NCBI GenBank assembly: GCA_041749275.1
Contig: JBGTBQ010000456.1
Span: 1 to 39,502 of the forward strand
DNA length: 39,502 bases
Reading direction: 5' to 3'
DNA from: JBGTBQ01 sp041749275
GTDB lineage: Bacteria > Acidobacteriota > Blastocatellia > Pyrinomonadales > Pyrinomonadaceae
Both the position numbers and the translations under genes were made by a program. The notes below the pieces were generated by a model. That model was not told the DNA's origin. It worked only from the letters and a program-made list of their open reading frames with translations, and made no database searches. Shown here piece after piece: positions 9,701 to 20,417 of the stretch. Position 1 is the first letter of the stretch. Each line of letters begins with the position of its first letter.

Positions 9701-9955
9701 ACCTATCAGTTCACGCGCTTCTGGTTCGCGCGCGCGCGCGTGGACTACACGACGCTCAGTTCACGGATGAGGATGCAATATCTGCTGGGGTGGACGCCGA
9801 ACCCCGGTACGCAGTTCTTCGTCGGCTACAACGACGACCTCAACCGCAACGGCTTCAATCCCTTCGACGGCCAGCTCGAACCCGGCTTCCGCCGCAACGG
9901 TCGCATCTTCTTCATTAAAATGTCGTACCTCATCCGGAAGAGCATCGGGAAATAG
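6776..9955 (+). CDS. DUF5916 outer-membrane protein with AMIN-like and CBM9-like domains
   Basis: A 1059-residue protein starting at ATG 6776 (GGGAG at 6762-6766 upstream, then a signal peptide LNWKRALFASLFVLIFFASF). Residues about 40-135 (LPLRRVVLRGVIV..., with VRVPHA and VRQ-like strands) look like an AMIN-type beta domain. A Pro/Thr/Ser linker follows. Residues about 225-400 match a CBM9-like domain (PVIDGKLDDEVWKTAARFKD, GYDARFFYVAFKAFD, DDWVGVWLDTFNDGRRAYEL). From about 430 to the end is the DUF5916 beta-barrel part (FTYNPDFAQVEAD, EEKRPFFLEGKEIFE, long alternating aromatic strands). Such proteins are taken to sit in the outer membrane, perhaps binding glycans; the substrate is unknown. 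It appears to be a single-gene unit. The AMIN-like part is the least certain assignment. Confidence 0.85.
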   Translation: MRKLNWKRALFASLFVLIFFASFVTPAAQELLASNKPEPRKAPAARTLPLRRVVLRGVIVADGSRVTITSDAPLDDYAAYRDGNRYYVRVPHATASPAVNFSNGKGYSEARVEQRGDDLLVSFKIEPGTAARVAQKFNRLDVIFAAQDQQSGSGNAITPPAKPASDSNPTPTPSPATTTSPPVSPINGAPAETKAAGTNEAVKATAPVTGTNAERFAAYLTPEKKNPVTVTKFDKPPVIDGKLDDEVWKTAARFKDFIQNRPGELTAPSKQTEAYIGYDARFFYVAFKAFDEPDKIRSTVAKRDSVFDDDWVGVWLDTFNDGRRAYELLFNPLGVQADAVFTEGVNEDFSVDIVMESKGSITSDGYVVEIAIPFKSLRYTAGKDKLWGLHLLRTIKRFNNEQSSWMPISRDNSSLLGQRGYITGLDGISAERTLEIIPSLTISQSGTRVNSPVPGSPIPLSLTSGPPPDRLLNKPIEFDPGVSLKYTITPQVTLDFTYNPDFAQVEADATVVTANQRFPIFFEEKRPFFLEGKEIFETLISAVHTRAIVDPDYALKLTGKQGRNTFGFMAASDKAPGNLDDDQRNFIAETINDPFNNRRDSLLKILDKNATIGVMRLKRDIGKENHIGLLATTYNFIDKYNHVAGFDTRWRLNKTTTFTAQALGSVSNQPFFYPDEAIRDDRQEKGMVYGAYLNMSGRNWGYELGAVGRSRYFRADAGFNRRFNTNNPTIFVRYNSTDKPKEMLVSWRLFNFFGSNFDWTGRHQRYINESQLQLRMQRQTFIGFGFEKGYERVFEDEFGGTREALQRINRDTFTPLIGPAVTAALPACDPTGTLPPVIGDDPATEQDETRRLRRCTFFGADNERSAKRTTFYSYFETVLSKQFAFFMFTSYNRGVLDFDFGSGSPRYPRISPAALEFGQDAPLDPGAGNEFFWESTVRYKPTDALNLSLYYVKDRLTRHDTGRVAFDDNIFTLRGTYQFTRFWFARARVDYTTLSSRMRMQYLLGWTPNPGTQFFVGYNDDLNRNGFNPFDGQLEPGFRRNGRIFFIKMSYLIRKSIGK

Positions 9956-9963
9956 AGACGAGA

Positions 9964-10046
9964 GCGGTAATGAGTGACGAGTGATGAGTGACGAGTGGCG
10001 AGTTGGAGAAAGATTCTCTTACTTGTCACTCGTCACTCATTGCCGC
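9964..10046. repeat. Family E palindromic repeat, copy 1
   Basis: An inverted repeat built on the phrase GTGACGAGTGA. The left arm 9964-9984 (GCGGTAATGAGTGACGAGTG...) pairs with the right arm 10026-10046 with one mismatch. The left side holds a partial tandem duplication of the TGAGTGACGAGTG unit. It fills the space after the DUF5916 gene and ends just before a TATAGT box upstream of the peptidase gene. A second copy is at 33748-33814. Confidence 0.8.
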
Positions 10047-10110
10047 TTTTGATATAGTATCGCTTCCGAATATCTCTCCGTTTATGATTAACCGAAAAGG
10101 AGTCCGCCTT

Positions 10111-12048
10111 ATGAGAAAGCAAGTGCGTTTCTTCGTCGCCGTGCTGCTGCTCGCCTCGACCGTGATGGCGCAGAGCGGCGTGATCGTGCCCGGCGACAAT
10201 CTGGTCGTCGAGGGGGTCCCGGCAGTCCCCACGAAAATCGCCGAGGAGGTCAGACGCTACACGGAATCCCGCGCCGCCGGCCTTGCGAGCTGGCACCCGA
10301 CCAAGCGCGAGATGCTCATCGGCACGCGCTTCGGCGACACGAATCAAGTCCATTACGTGAAGATGCCCGGCGGCGCGCGGACGCAGCTCACGTTCTATCC
10401 CGAAAGGTCGGGCGGCGCATCCTTTCGTCCGAAGACCGGCGATTATTTCATCTTCAACAAGGACATCGGCGGTAACGAGTTCTTCCAATTCTACCGCTAC
10501 GACATGGCGACGGGCGACGTGACGCTGCTCACGGACGGCAAGTCGCGCAACACGGGCGGCACGTGGTCGAACGGCGGCGAGTGGCTCGCCTACACCTCGA
10601 CGCGGCGCAACGGCAAGGATAACGACATCTACCTCGTCAATCCCGCGCAGCCCGCCGGCAACAAGCTTCTGTTGCAGGTCGAGAGCGGCGGCTGGGGCGT
10701 CTCCGACTGGTCGCCGGACGATAAGAAGCTGCTCGTCGGCGAGTTTCTCTCCGCGAATGAAAGTAATGGCTACATCGTTGATGTCGCGACCGGCGAGAAG
10801 ACGCTTTTGACGCCCAAAGGGGCCGAGAAAGTCTCTTATGGCGGCGCGAAGTTTAGCAAAGATGGCAAGGGCGCTTACATGACGACCGACAAGGAGTCTG
10901 AATTTCAGCGCCTCGCCTACATTGATTTCGCCACCAAGCAGCACACCTACCTGACCGACCACATCAAGTGGGACGTGGACGACTTTGAAATTTCGCCCGA
11001 CGGCGCGACCATCGCTTTCGTTACGAACGAGGACGGCATCAGCCGTCTCCGCCTGCTCGACACCAAAACGCGCAAGGAGAAGCCCACGCCGAATTTGCCG
11101 GTCGGTCTCATCGGCGGTCTCGAATGGCACGAGAACGGGCGCGACCTCGGTTTCAACATGACCTCCGCGCGCTCGACCGCCGACGTGTATTCGCTCGATG
11201 TCAAGACGGGCAAGGTCGAGCGTTGGACACACAGCGAGACCGGCGGGCTGAACACGGAGAACTTTGCGGACGCCCAACTCGTCAAGTGGAAGAGCTTTGA
11301 CGGACGCGAGATCAGCGGCTTTCTCTACATGCCGCCGGCCAAATTCACCGGCCCGCGTCCCGTCATCATCAACATCCACGGCGGCCCCGAAGCGCAGGCC
11401 CGTCCCGGCCCGCTCGGGCGCAACAACTATTTTCTGAACGAGATGGGCGTCGCCATCCTCTTTCCTAACGTGCGCGGCTCGTCCGGCTACGGCAAGACGT
11501 TTCTCCAACTCGACAACGGCTTCAAGCGCGAGGATACCTACAAGGACATCGGCGCTTTGCTCGACTGGATCGGCACGCAGCCACGTCTCGATGCGAGCCG
11601 CATCATGGTCACGGGCGGCAGTTACGGCGGGCACATGGCCTTCGCCATCGCCACGCTCTACAGCGACAAGATTCGCGCGACGCTCCCCGTCGTCGGCATC
11701 TCGAACCTCGTCTCATTTCTCGAACGAACCGAGGCTTACCGCCGCGACCTCCGGCGCGTGGAGTACGGCGACGAGCGCGACCCGAAGATGCGCGAGTTTA
11801 TGATGAAAATCGCGCCGCTCAACAACGCCTCGAAGATCACGAAACCGATGTTCATCGTGCAGGGCGGCAACGACCCGCGCGTGCCTCTGAACGAGGCCGA
11901 GCAGATGGTCAAGACTGTCCGCCAGAACAACACCCCCGTCTGGTACTTGATGGCGAAGGACGAGGGGCACGGCTTCAACAAAAAGAAGAATCAGGACTTT
12001 CAGTTCTATGCCACGATCATGTTCATGCGTGAATACCTGCTGAAGTAG
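10111..12048 (+). CDS. Secreted S9 family (prolyl oligopeptidase-like) serine peptidase
   Basis: A 645-residue peptidase. ATG 10111 is preferred over ATG 10084 because AAAGGAGT (10095-10102) lies just upstream and a signal peptide follows (RKQVRFFVAVLLLASTVMAQ). The N-terminal half has beta-propeller repeats of the PD40/WD40 type (SNGGEWLAYTSTRRNGKDNDIYL, WSPDDKKLLVGE, ISPDGATIAFVTNEDG). The C-terminal half is an alpha/beta hydrolase with nucleophile Ser504 (GGSYGGH), Asp588 (GGNDPRVP) and His620 (DEGHGF); an HGGPE oxyanion motif precedes them. The family cleaves short peptides, often dipeptidyl- or acylaminoacyl-type; the exact specificity cannot be read here. It stands alone, followed by a strong palindrome. 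Confidence 0.95.
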   Translation: MRKQVRFFVAVLLLASTVMAQSGVIVPGDNLVVEGVPAVPTKIAEEVRRYTESRAAGLASWHPTKREMLIGTRFGDTNQVHYVKMPGGARTQLTFYPERSGGASFRPKTGDYFIFNKDIGGNEFFQFYRYDMATGDVTLLTDGKSRNTGGTWSNGGEWLAYTSTRRNGKDNDIYLVNPAQPAGNKLLLQVESGGWGVSDWSPDDKKLLVGEFLSANESNGYIVDVATGEKTLLTPKGAEKVSYGGAKFSKDGKGAYMTTDKESEFQRLAYIDFATKQHTYLTDHIKWDVDDFEISPDGATIAFVTNEDGISRLRLLDTKTRKEKPTPNLPVGLIGGLEWHENGRDLGFNMTSARSTADVYSLDVKTGKVERWTHSETGGLNTENFADAQLVKWKSFDGREISGFLYMPPAKFTGPRPVIINIHGGPEAQARPGPLGRNNYFLNEMGVAILFPNVRGSSGYGKTFLQLDNGFKREDTYKDIGALLDWIGTQPRLDASRIMVTGGSYGGHMAFAIATLYSDKIRATLPVVGISNLVSFLERTEAYRRDLRRVEYGDERDPKMREFMMKIAPLNNASKITKPMFIVQGGNDPRVPLNEAEQMVKTVRQNNTPVWYLMAKDEGHGFNKKKNQDFQFYATIMFMREYLLK

Positions 12049-12069
12049 AGCAGGGACGTGCGGTCGGCC

Positions 12070-12149
12070 AGGGCTTGAGCCGGAACGTGAGGGGGGCGTC
12101 TTCAACGAACATCGGAAGACGCCCCCACTCACGTTCCGGCTCAAGCCCT
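12070..12149. terminator. Family F palindrome, copy 2; probable transcription end of the peptidase gene
   Basis: A long hairpin: arms 12070-12103 and 12115-12149 pair almost perfectly (one single-base bulge), with an 11-base loop. Key blocks are AGGGCTTGAGCCGGAACGTG and GGCGTCTTC. It starts 21 bases after the peptidase stop codon. The right arm is followed by CCCTTTGTCGCAATCTTTTTA, whose T runs would help termination. It shares CGGA..GTGAGGG..GGCGTCTT with the copy at 29568-29642. So it is both a member of a repeat family and a plausible terminator. Confidence 0.65.
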
Positions 12150-12190
12150 TTGTCGCAATCTTTTTACAAAACCTTTACCGAATGCAGACG

Positions 12191-12283
12191 CCGGACGAAC
12201 TTCGTCCGGGTAATATTATTCGTAACCGTCGTGCTAAACTTTTCGTCATTAAGCTAGACAGCATTTTCCGTAATATTGTTCAG
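12191..12283 (+). promoter_or_regulatory. Candidate promoter/operator region of the RND efflux operon
   Basis: CCGGACGAACTTCGTCCGG (12191-12209) is a 19-base palindrome, apt for a dimeric repressor. Two near-identical direct repeats, GTAATATTATTC (12210-12221) and GTAATATTGTTC (12270-12281), lie 60 bases apart. Between them is GCTAAACT (12233-12240), whose TAAACT could be a -10 box. A matching -35 box is not obvious. No local regulator gene is present, so the binding protein is unknown. Confidence 0.35.
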
Positions 12284-12291
12284 TAGATAAA

Positions 12292-13536
12292 GTGATAATC
12301 AAACGATCATTTATTTTCCCGCGTCGCACGCTGGGTGCGGTCTGCCTTTTGCTTATGTCGTTCGGCGCTTCTTCGTGCAAGAGCGACTACCCGGTTGCCG
12401 GTCAGCAGAAGGGGCCGGGCGGCGAAGGACGCGGCGGGGGCGGCGAGGCGCGGCAGGTCAAGGTCGCGCGTGTGTCGGAAGTGCCGGTCGGGAGCAGCGT
12501 CTCCGTCACGGGCACGCTCGCGGCGAAGGACGAGGCGACGTTGAGCGTGAAGGTGCCGGGTCGTCTGAGCGCCATCACGGTTGACCTCGGCAGCCAAGTC
12601 CGTCGCGGGCAGGTCGTGGCGCAGGTCGAGCGGCAGGACTATCAACTCCGCGTACAGCAGACAGAGGCCGCGCTCCAACAGGCGCGTGCGCGGCTCGGTC
12701 TCGCGCCCGACGGTACGAGCGACCGCGTTGACCCGGAGCAGACCGGCGCGGTCAGGGAAGCGCAGGCCGTTCTCGAAGAAGCGCGCACGGCGCGGCAGCG
12801 CACCGTGACGCTGGTCGAGCAGGGCATCGTCGCGCGCGCCGAGTACGATACCGCGAACGCCGCTTTCAAAGTCGCGCAGAGCCGCTATCAGGACGCGGTC
12901 GAAGAGATACGCAACCGGCAGGCGCTGCTCGCGCAGCGACGCACGGAGGTGGCGCTCGCGCGGCAGGCACTGGCCGATACGGTTATCGTCGCGCCCTTCG
13001 ATGGACTCGTGCAGGAGCGGCAGGCGAGCGTCGGCGAATACCTCGGCGCGAGCGCGCCGGTCGTCACGGTTGTTCGCGTGAACCCTCTGCGCTTCCGCGG
13101 CGAGGTGCCGGAGCGCGACGCGGGGAGCGTGCGGCAGGGACAACCCATCCGCGTCACGGTCGAGGGCGACGGCGGGCTGTATGCCGGGCGCATCGTGCGG
13201 CTCAGTCCGACCATCAACCAGCAGAACCGCGTGCTCGTCGTCGAGGCCGAGATCGCCAACCCCGGCGGCCTGCGCCCCGGCGGCTTCGCCCGCGCCGAGA
13301 TTGTCACGAACGATGCAAGCATGGCCGTCACCGTGCCCACCAACTCGGTCGTCACCTTCGCCGGGATCGAGAAGGTCATCATCGTCAATAACGGTAAGGC
13401 GCAGGAGAAGCCCATCACGACGGGCCGCCGCGCGGGCGATTGGACGGAAATTTTATCGGGCGTCAATGTCGGCGATTCGGTCGTCCTCGACCCCGGCAAT
13501 TTACAGTCGGGCCAATCGGTCAACGTCGTCGAGTGA
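12292..13536 (+). CDS. RND efflux periplasmic adaptor (membrane fusion protein)
   Basis: A 414-residue HlyD/AcrA-type adaptor that links an inner-membrane RND pump to an outer-membrane channel. It starts at GTG 12292 (no clear ribosome-binding site). The N-terminus is a signal with a Cys after SFGASS, so it is probably a lipoprotein, though the lipobox is weak. A Gly-rich linker follows. The lipoyl-like and barrel parts show GTLAAKDEATLSVKVPGRLS, VDLGSQVRRGQVVAQVE and APFDGLVQERQASVGEYLGA. An alpha-hairpin with EAALQQARARL and REAQAVLEEART lies between about residues 115 and 215. The permease gene follows after 325 bases filled with repeats. No outer-membrane channel (TolC-like) gene is in the window. 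Confidence 0.93.
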   Translation: MIIKRSFIFPRRTLGAVCLLLMSFGASSCKSDYPVAGQQKGPGGEGRGGGGEARQVKVARVSEVPVGSSVSVTGTLAAKDEATLSVKVPGRLSAITVDLGSQVRRGQVVAQVERQDYQLRVQQTEAALQQARARLGLAPDGTSDRVDPEQTGAVREAQAVLEEARTARQRTVTLVEQGIVARAEYDTANAAFKVAQSRYQDAVEEIRNRQALLAQRRTEVALARQALADTVIVAPFDGLVQERQASVGEYLGASAPVVTVVRVNPLRFRGEVPERDAGSVRQGQPIRVTVEGDGGLYAGRIVRLSPTINQQNRVLVVEAEIANPGGLRPGGFARAEIVTNDASMAVTVPTNSVVTFAGIEKVIIVNNGKAQEKPITTGRRAGDWTEILSGVNVGDSVVLDPGNLQSGQSVNVVE

Positions 13537-13571
13537 TCCACCGGCCTTGAGTGAGGCTGAGAGTTATAAGG

Positions 13572-13844
13572 TTGTCACAGAGGCATGGAGCTGAAGAAGA
13601 AAAGTGGAGACCGTGCGAAAAGGAGAGTTGCATCATTCAACTCTCCCTTTACAGCGATTTGCGAATGAGTGCGACCAATCAACTATCGTTTAGAGGCGGG
13701 CAATGCCCACCGTCTCAAGTTGAACCGGCGGGCATTGCCCGCCTCTAAACGGTCGCACGCAATTGCAAACCGCTATAACTCATCCCTATTCTTTAATCCT
13801 CTTTATCTTCTGATCTCTGTGCCTCCGTGCCTCTGTGGCTGATT
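13572..13844. repeat. Family B element, copy 1, split by a family A palindrome
   Basis: The left end reads GTCACAGAGGCATGGAG and the right end (13812-13844) reads GATCTCTGTGCCTCCGTG then CCTCTGTGGCTGA; they pair as an inverted repeat with a few mismatches. The core hairpin GGAGAGTTG-CATCATT-CAACTCTCC lies at 13622-13646. Directly after the core, a whole family A palindrome (13651-13777) interrupts the element. The unit fills the 325-base gap between the RND adaptor and the permease gene. No protein is encoded there. Confidence 0.75.
13651..13777. repeat. Family A palindromic repeat, copy 2 (nested)
   Basis: Inner arms 13687-13708 and 13730-13751 are a perfect 22-base inverted repeat (GTTTAGAGGCGGGCAATGCC). 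Outer arms are ACAGCGATTTGCGAATGAGT with GCGACC on the left and GGTCGCACGCAATTGCAAAC with CGCT on the right. As in copy 1, the left side has about ten extra bases (AATCAACTAT). The central loop is the reverse complement of the loop of copy 1, while the flanking asymmetry keeps the same direction. Confidence 0.85.
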
Positions 13845-13861
13845 CGGTAGTTTATTAAGCA

Positions 13862-17185
<3,324 letters not shown>

Positions 17186-17241
17186 AGCGAGATGACGATC
17201 TTGACTGATTGATTCAAGCCTGAACATGGTGTAAGTCGAGA

Positions 17242-17332
17242 TTCACCACAGAGACACAGAGGGCACGGAGGGAGCACAGAGGATTGAGTCTTCTCTGTGC
17301 ATCCTCCGTGCCCTCTGTGTCTCTGTGGTGAA
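17242..17332. repeat. Family B-like compact palindrome, copy 2
   Basis: Perfect 30-base inverted arms, 17242-17271 and 17303-17332, starting TTCACCACAGAGACACAGAG. The inner part also pairs partly (GCACAGAGGA with TTCTCTGTGC). It has the CACAGAGACACAGAGG phrase of family B but lacks the GGGAGAGTTG core, so it may be a related but separate subtype. It lies after the RND permease and before the purine operon, and may act as a terminator for the former. Confidence 0.8.
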
Positions 17333-17434
17333 GTGACGTGCCCCAAACACTCAAGTCCATTTTCATGTCTCGGAAAGATAAGCTAAACTCTCCCGCATTG
17401 AGGCTTCATAACTTTTCGATCCAAATAGCCGAAG

Positions 17435-19669
17435 ATGAAGGACAAACTCATCGGGCGACCCGTCCCCCGCAAAGAAGGCCGCGACAAAGTTACGGGCCGC
17501 GCGCGCTACGTTGACGACATCACGCTCCCCGGCGTGCTCCACGGCGCGACCGTGCGTAGCCCCGTGCCGCGCGGACGCATCCGCGAAATAGTCTTCGACG
17601 AACATCTCCCGTGGGATGAGTTCGTCATCATCACGGCGAAAGACATCCCCGGCGCCAACAGCGTCGCGCTCATCCTCAACGACCAGCCCTATCTTGCCGA
17701 TGGCGTCGTCAATCATCCGGAGGAGCCAATCCTGCTCCTCGCGCACGAAGACAAGTACCTGCTCGAAGAGGCACGCCGCGCGGTGCGGTTCGAGATCGAG
17801 CCGCTCCCGGCCATTCACACCATCGAAGACGCACTCGACAAAAAGGAGATCATCTGGGGCGATGACAACACGTTCAAAACTTTTCTCGTCGAGAAGGGAA
17901 ATGTTGACGACGTGTGGGCGGACGCGGATTTCGTTGTCGAAGGCGAGTACCGGACGGGCGCGCAGGAGCAGCTCTACATCGAGACGAACGGCGTGATTGC
18001 GACTGCCGATGCGGAAACAGGCGTCACCGTTCAAGGTTCGATGCAGTGCCCGTACTACGTGCACAAGGCGCTGATGGCTCTGTTCGCGTTGCCGGAGGAC
18101 AAAATTCGCGTCATCCAGACCGAGACGGGCGGCGGCTTCGGCGGGAAGGAAGAGTATCCCTCGATGATCGCGGGCCATGCGGCGCTGCTCGCGTGGAAGT
18201 CGGGCCGTCCCGTCAAGATCGTCTACGACCGGGCGGAGGACATGGCGGCGACGACCAAGCGGCATCCTTCGCGCACGCGCCACCGCACCGCCGTCTCGCG
18301 CGAAGGCAAGCTGCTTGGGATGGAGATTGATTTCGTCATAGACGGCGGCGCTTACGCCACGCTGTCGGCGGTCGTTCTCTCACGCGGCACGATTCACGCG
18401 GCGGGGCCGTACAACTGTCCGCACGTCCGCATCCGCTCGCGCGCCGTCGCCACGAACGCGCCGCCGCATGGAGCCTTTCGGGGCTTCGGCGCGCCGCAGA
18501 GCATCTTCGCCCTCGAACGCCACTTGGATAAAGTCGCCGCGACGGTCGGCCTCACGCCGGAAGAGTTGCGCCGTCGCAATTTTATTCGTCAGGGCGAGAC
18601 GACGGCGACGGAGCAAATCATCCACGACCCGGTGGACATGAACGCGCTGCTCGATAGCGCGTTCAGGCTCTCGGATTATCACGCGAAGCGCGAGCGTTTC
18701 GCGCGCGAGAACGCGGGGAGTCCGATCAAGCGCGGCATCGGCTTCGCTTCGTTCATGCACGGCGCGGGTTTCACCGGCTCCGGCGAGCAGTATTTACAGT
18801 CAATCGTCGGCTGCGAGGCGACGCCGGAGGGGCGCGTGCGCGTGCTGGCCGCGAGCACGGAGATCGGACAGGGCACGAACACCATCTTCGCGCAGATTGC
18901 CAGCGATGCGCTCGGATTGGATTACGAGCAGATCGAAGTGTCTCAGCCCGACACCGGCCTCGTCCCGAACAGCGGCCCGACGGTCGCCTCGCGCACCTGC
19001 ATGATCGTCGGCAAACTGGTCGAGTCCGCCGCGCTCGGTCTCAAACAAACATTGATCGGCGCAGGTCTTCTCACCGAGCCTTACACGTCGGAAGCGTTCT
19101 CCGCCGCTTGCGGGGCTTACGTCGAGGAGCATGGCGCGCTGAAATCTTTCAGCCAGTACGAGCAGCCCAAAGACATTCACTGGGACGACGGCAAGTACCG
19201 CGGCGACGCTTACGGCGCATTTGCGTGGGCGGTCTACGTCGCGGAGGTGAGCGTTGATACGGTGACATGTGAAGCGCGCGTCGAGGACTTCGTCGCGGTG
19301 CAGGAGGTGGGGCGCGTGATTCACCCGGTGCTTGCCGCCGGGCAGATCGAGGGCGGCGTCGCGCAAGGCATAGGCTACGCGCTGTATGAATCCGTCGTCT
19401 GGCAGGATGGGCGAATGGCGAACGGGCAGATGACCAACTACATCATGCCGACCTCCGCCGATTTGCCGCCGATCCGCGTCCACTTCGAGGAGACGCCCTA
19501 CGCGGGCGGCCCCGGCGGCGCGAAGGGCATCGGCGAGTTGCCGATGGACGGCCCCGCGCCCGCCATCGTGAACGCGATAGAGCAGGCGACCGGCGTCAGC
19601 TTCAATCACATTCCGTTGATGCCGGAGGCGATCATGGATGCGTTGGCGCGCGAGCACGTCGCGGATTGA
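17435..19669 (+). CDS. Xanthine dehydrogenase family, molybdopterin-binding subunit
   Basis: A 744-residue large subunit of a three-part molybdenum hydroxylase, which oxidises hypoxanthine and xanthine to urate. The N-terminal a/b-hammerhead domain starts at IGRPVPRKEGRDKVTGRARY. Molybdenum cofactor motifs follow: QTETGGGFGGKEEYPSM, APPHGAFRGFGAPQSIFALE, STEIGQGTNTIFAQIASDAL and GGPGGAKGIGELPMDGPAPA, the last holding the catalytic Glu of the GE pair. The iron-sulfur and FAD subunits follow on the same strand, and genes for the later urate pathway come next. This context argues for xanthine rather than CO or aldehyde as substrate. It starts a run of same-strand genes reaching 26148. GCTAAACT at 17382-17389 is a possible -10 region. 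Confidence 0.9.
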   Translation: MKDKLIGRPVPRKEGRDKVTGRARYVDDITLPGVLHGATVRSPVPRGRIREIVFDEHLPWDEFVIITAKDIPGANSVALILNDQPYLADGVVNHPEEPILLLAHEDKYLLEEARRAVRFEIEPLPAIHTIEDALDKKEIIWGDDNTFKTFLVEKGNVDDVWADADFVVEGEYRTGAQEQLYIETNGVIATADAETGVTVQGSMQCPYYVHKALMALFALPEDKIRVIQTETGGGFGGKEEYPSMIAGHAALLAWKSGRPVKIVYDRAEDMAATTKRHPSRTRHRTAVSREGKLLGMEIDFVIDGGAYATLSAVVLSRGTIHAAGPYNCPHVRIRSRAVATNAPPHGAFRGFGAPQSIFALERHLDKVAATVGLTPEELRRRNFIRQGETTATEQIIHDPVDMNALLDSAFRLSDYHAKRERFARENAGSPIKRGIGFASFMHGAGFTGSGEQYLQSIVGCEATPEGRVRVLAASTEIGQGTNTIFAQIASDALGLDYEQIEVSQPDTGLVPNSGPTVASRTCMIVGKLVESAALGLKQTLIGAGLLTEPYTSEAFSAACGAYVEEHGALKSFSQYEQPKDIHWDDGKYRGDAYGAFAWAVYVAEVSVDTVTCEARVEDFVAVQEVGRVIHPVLAAGQIEGGVAQGIGYALYESVVWQDGRMANGQMTNYIMPTSADLPPIRVHFEETPYAGGPGGAKGIGELPMDGPAPAIVNAIEQATGVSFNHIPLMPEAIMDALAREHVAD

Positions 19670-19737
19670 GTCAATGGCGCGGACGGAACATAACGCGGAG
19701 CACGCGGAGAAAAGCTCCACGCTTTCCGCGTTGAAAC

Positions 19738-20352
19738 ATGAGCTTGATGGACAAGCGACTATCGAAGAAAAAGATGTCCGATTCCACCGACAAGCTAGAG
19801 ATCAACTGCATCGTCAACGGTGAGCGCGCGACGCTCCATGCCTACTCGATGGCGCGTCTGCTCGACGTGTTGCGCGAAGAGCTGCGTCTGACGGGCACAA
19901 AGGAAGGTTGCGGCGAGGGCGAGTGCGGCGCGTGTAGCGTCCTGCTCGACGGCGAGATCGTCAACAGTTGTCTCGTCCCCGTCGCGCAGGTGCAGGGCGC
20001 GGAGATTAAAACCATCGAGGGCATCGCCGACGGCGAGCGCCTCCACGCCGTCCAGCAAGCTTTCATCGAATGCGGCGGCGCGCAGTGCGGCATCTGCACG
20101 CCGGGCATGGTCATCGCCGCGGTCAACCTGTTGGAGCGCGTGCCGAATCCGAACGAAGCAGACATCCGCGAGGGCCTCGCCGGGAATCTCTGTCGGTGCA
20201 CGGGGTATATGAAAATCTTCGAGGCAGTAGTGAGCGCGTGTCAGAAAGATTTGCCACGGAGTCACGGAGGCGCGGAGACCAAAACCGAAGAAAGAAAAGA
20301 CGGAGAGGAGGGGCAGCTTACGGGAGAGTTGAATGATTCAACTCTCCCGTAA
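19738..20352 (+). CDS. Xanthine dehydrogenase iron-sulfur subunit with repeat-derived C-terminal tail
   Basis: A 204-residue [2Fe-2S] subunit that passes electrons from the molybdenum site to FAD. Cluster 1 is a plant-ferredoxin type (EGCGEGECGACSVLLDGEI...NSC). Cluster 2 is in a helical domain (CGGAQCGICTPGM and NLCRCTGY). The start could be ATG 19738, or the later Met of MSDSTDKLEINCIVNG, which is closer to the usual family length. The natural end is near EAVVSACQKD. From about residue 172 on, the frame runs through a family B palindrome (from 20252), giving a polar tail, and stops inside the core hairpin. So the insertion replaced or extended the original C-terminus. Both clusters are intact, so function is probably kept. 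Confidence 0.92.
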   Translation: MSLMDKRLSKKKMSDSTDKLEINCIVNGERATLHAYSMARLLDVLREELRLTGTKEGCGEGECGACSVLLDGEIVNSCLVPVAQVQGAEIKTIEGIADGERLHAVQQAFIECGGAQCGICTPGMVIAAVNLLERVPNPNEADIREGLAGNLCRCTGYMKIFEAVVSACQKDLPRSHGGAETKTEERKDGEEGQLTGELNDSTLP

Positions 20353-20410
20353 GCCCCGCCGTCTTTCCTTTTTCTTCTCTGATCTCCGTGTCTCCGTGTC
20401 TCCGTGGCTA
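20252..20410. repeat. Family B element, copy 3, inside the xanthine dehydrogenase operon
   Basis: Ends TTGCCACGGAGTCACGGAG (left) and CTCCGTGTCTCCGTGGCTAA (right) pair over their length. The core hairpin 20317-20353 is perfect: 17-base arms (CTTACGGGAGAGTTGAA) with a three-base loop. Further arms (AAAGACGG with CCGTCTTT, GGGGC with GCCCC) extend it. The left third codes for the C-terminal tail of the iron-sulfur subunit. The right end lies eight bases before the FAD subunit start, so it also occupies that gene's ribosome-binding region. Confidence 0.85.
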
Positions 20411-20417
20411 ATCAAAT

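Noticed and set aside
10033..11634. A 533-residue open frame on the - strand across the S9 peptidase gene
   Set aside because: It lies antisense to a gene with an intact catalytic triad, has low-complexity Arg/Ala/Val/Asp composition typical of antisense GC-rich frames, and shows no motif.
12075..12257. A 60-residue + strand frame after the S9 peptidase
   Set aside because: Translation of the family F hairpin and the efflux control region.
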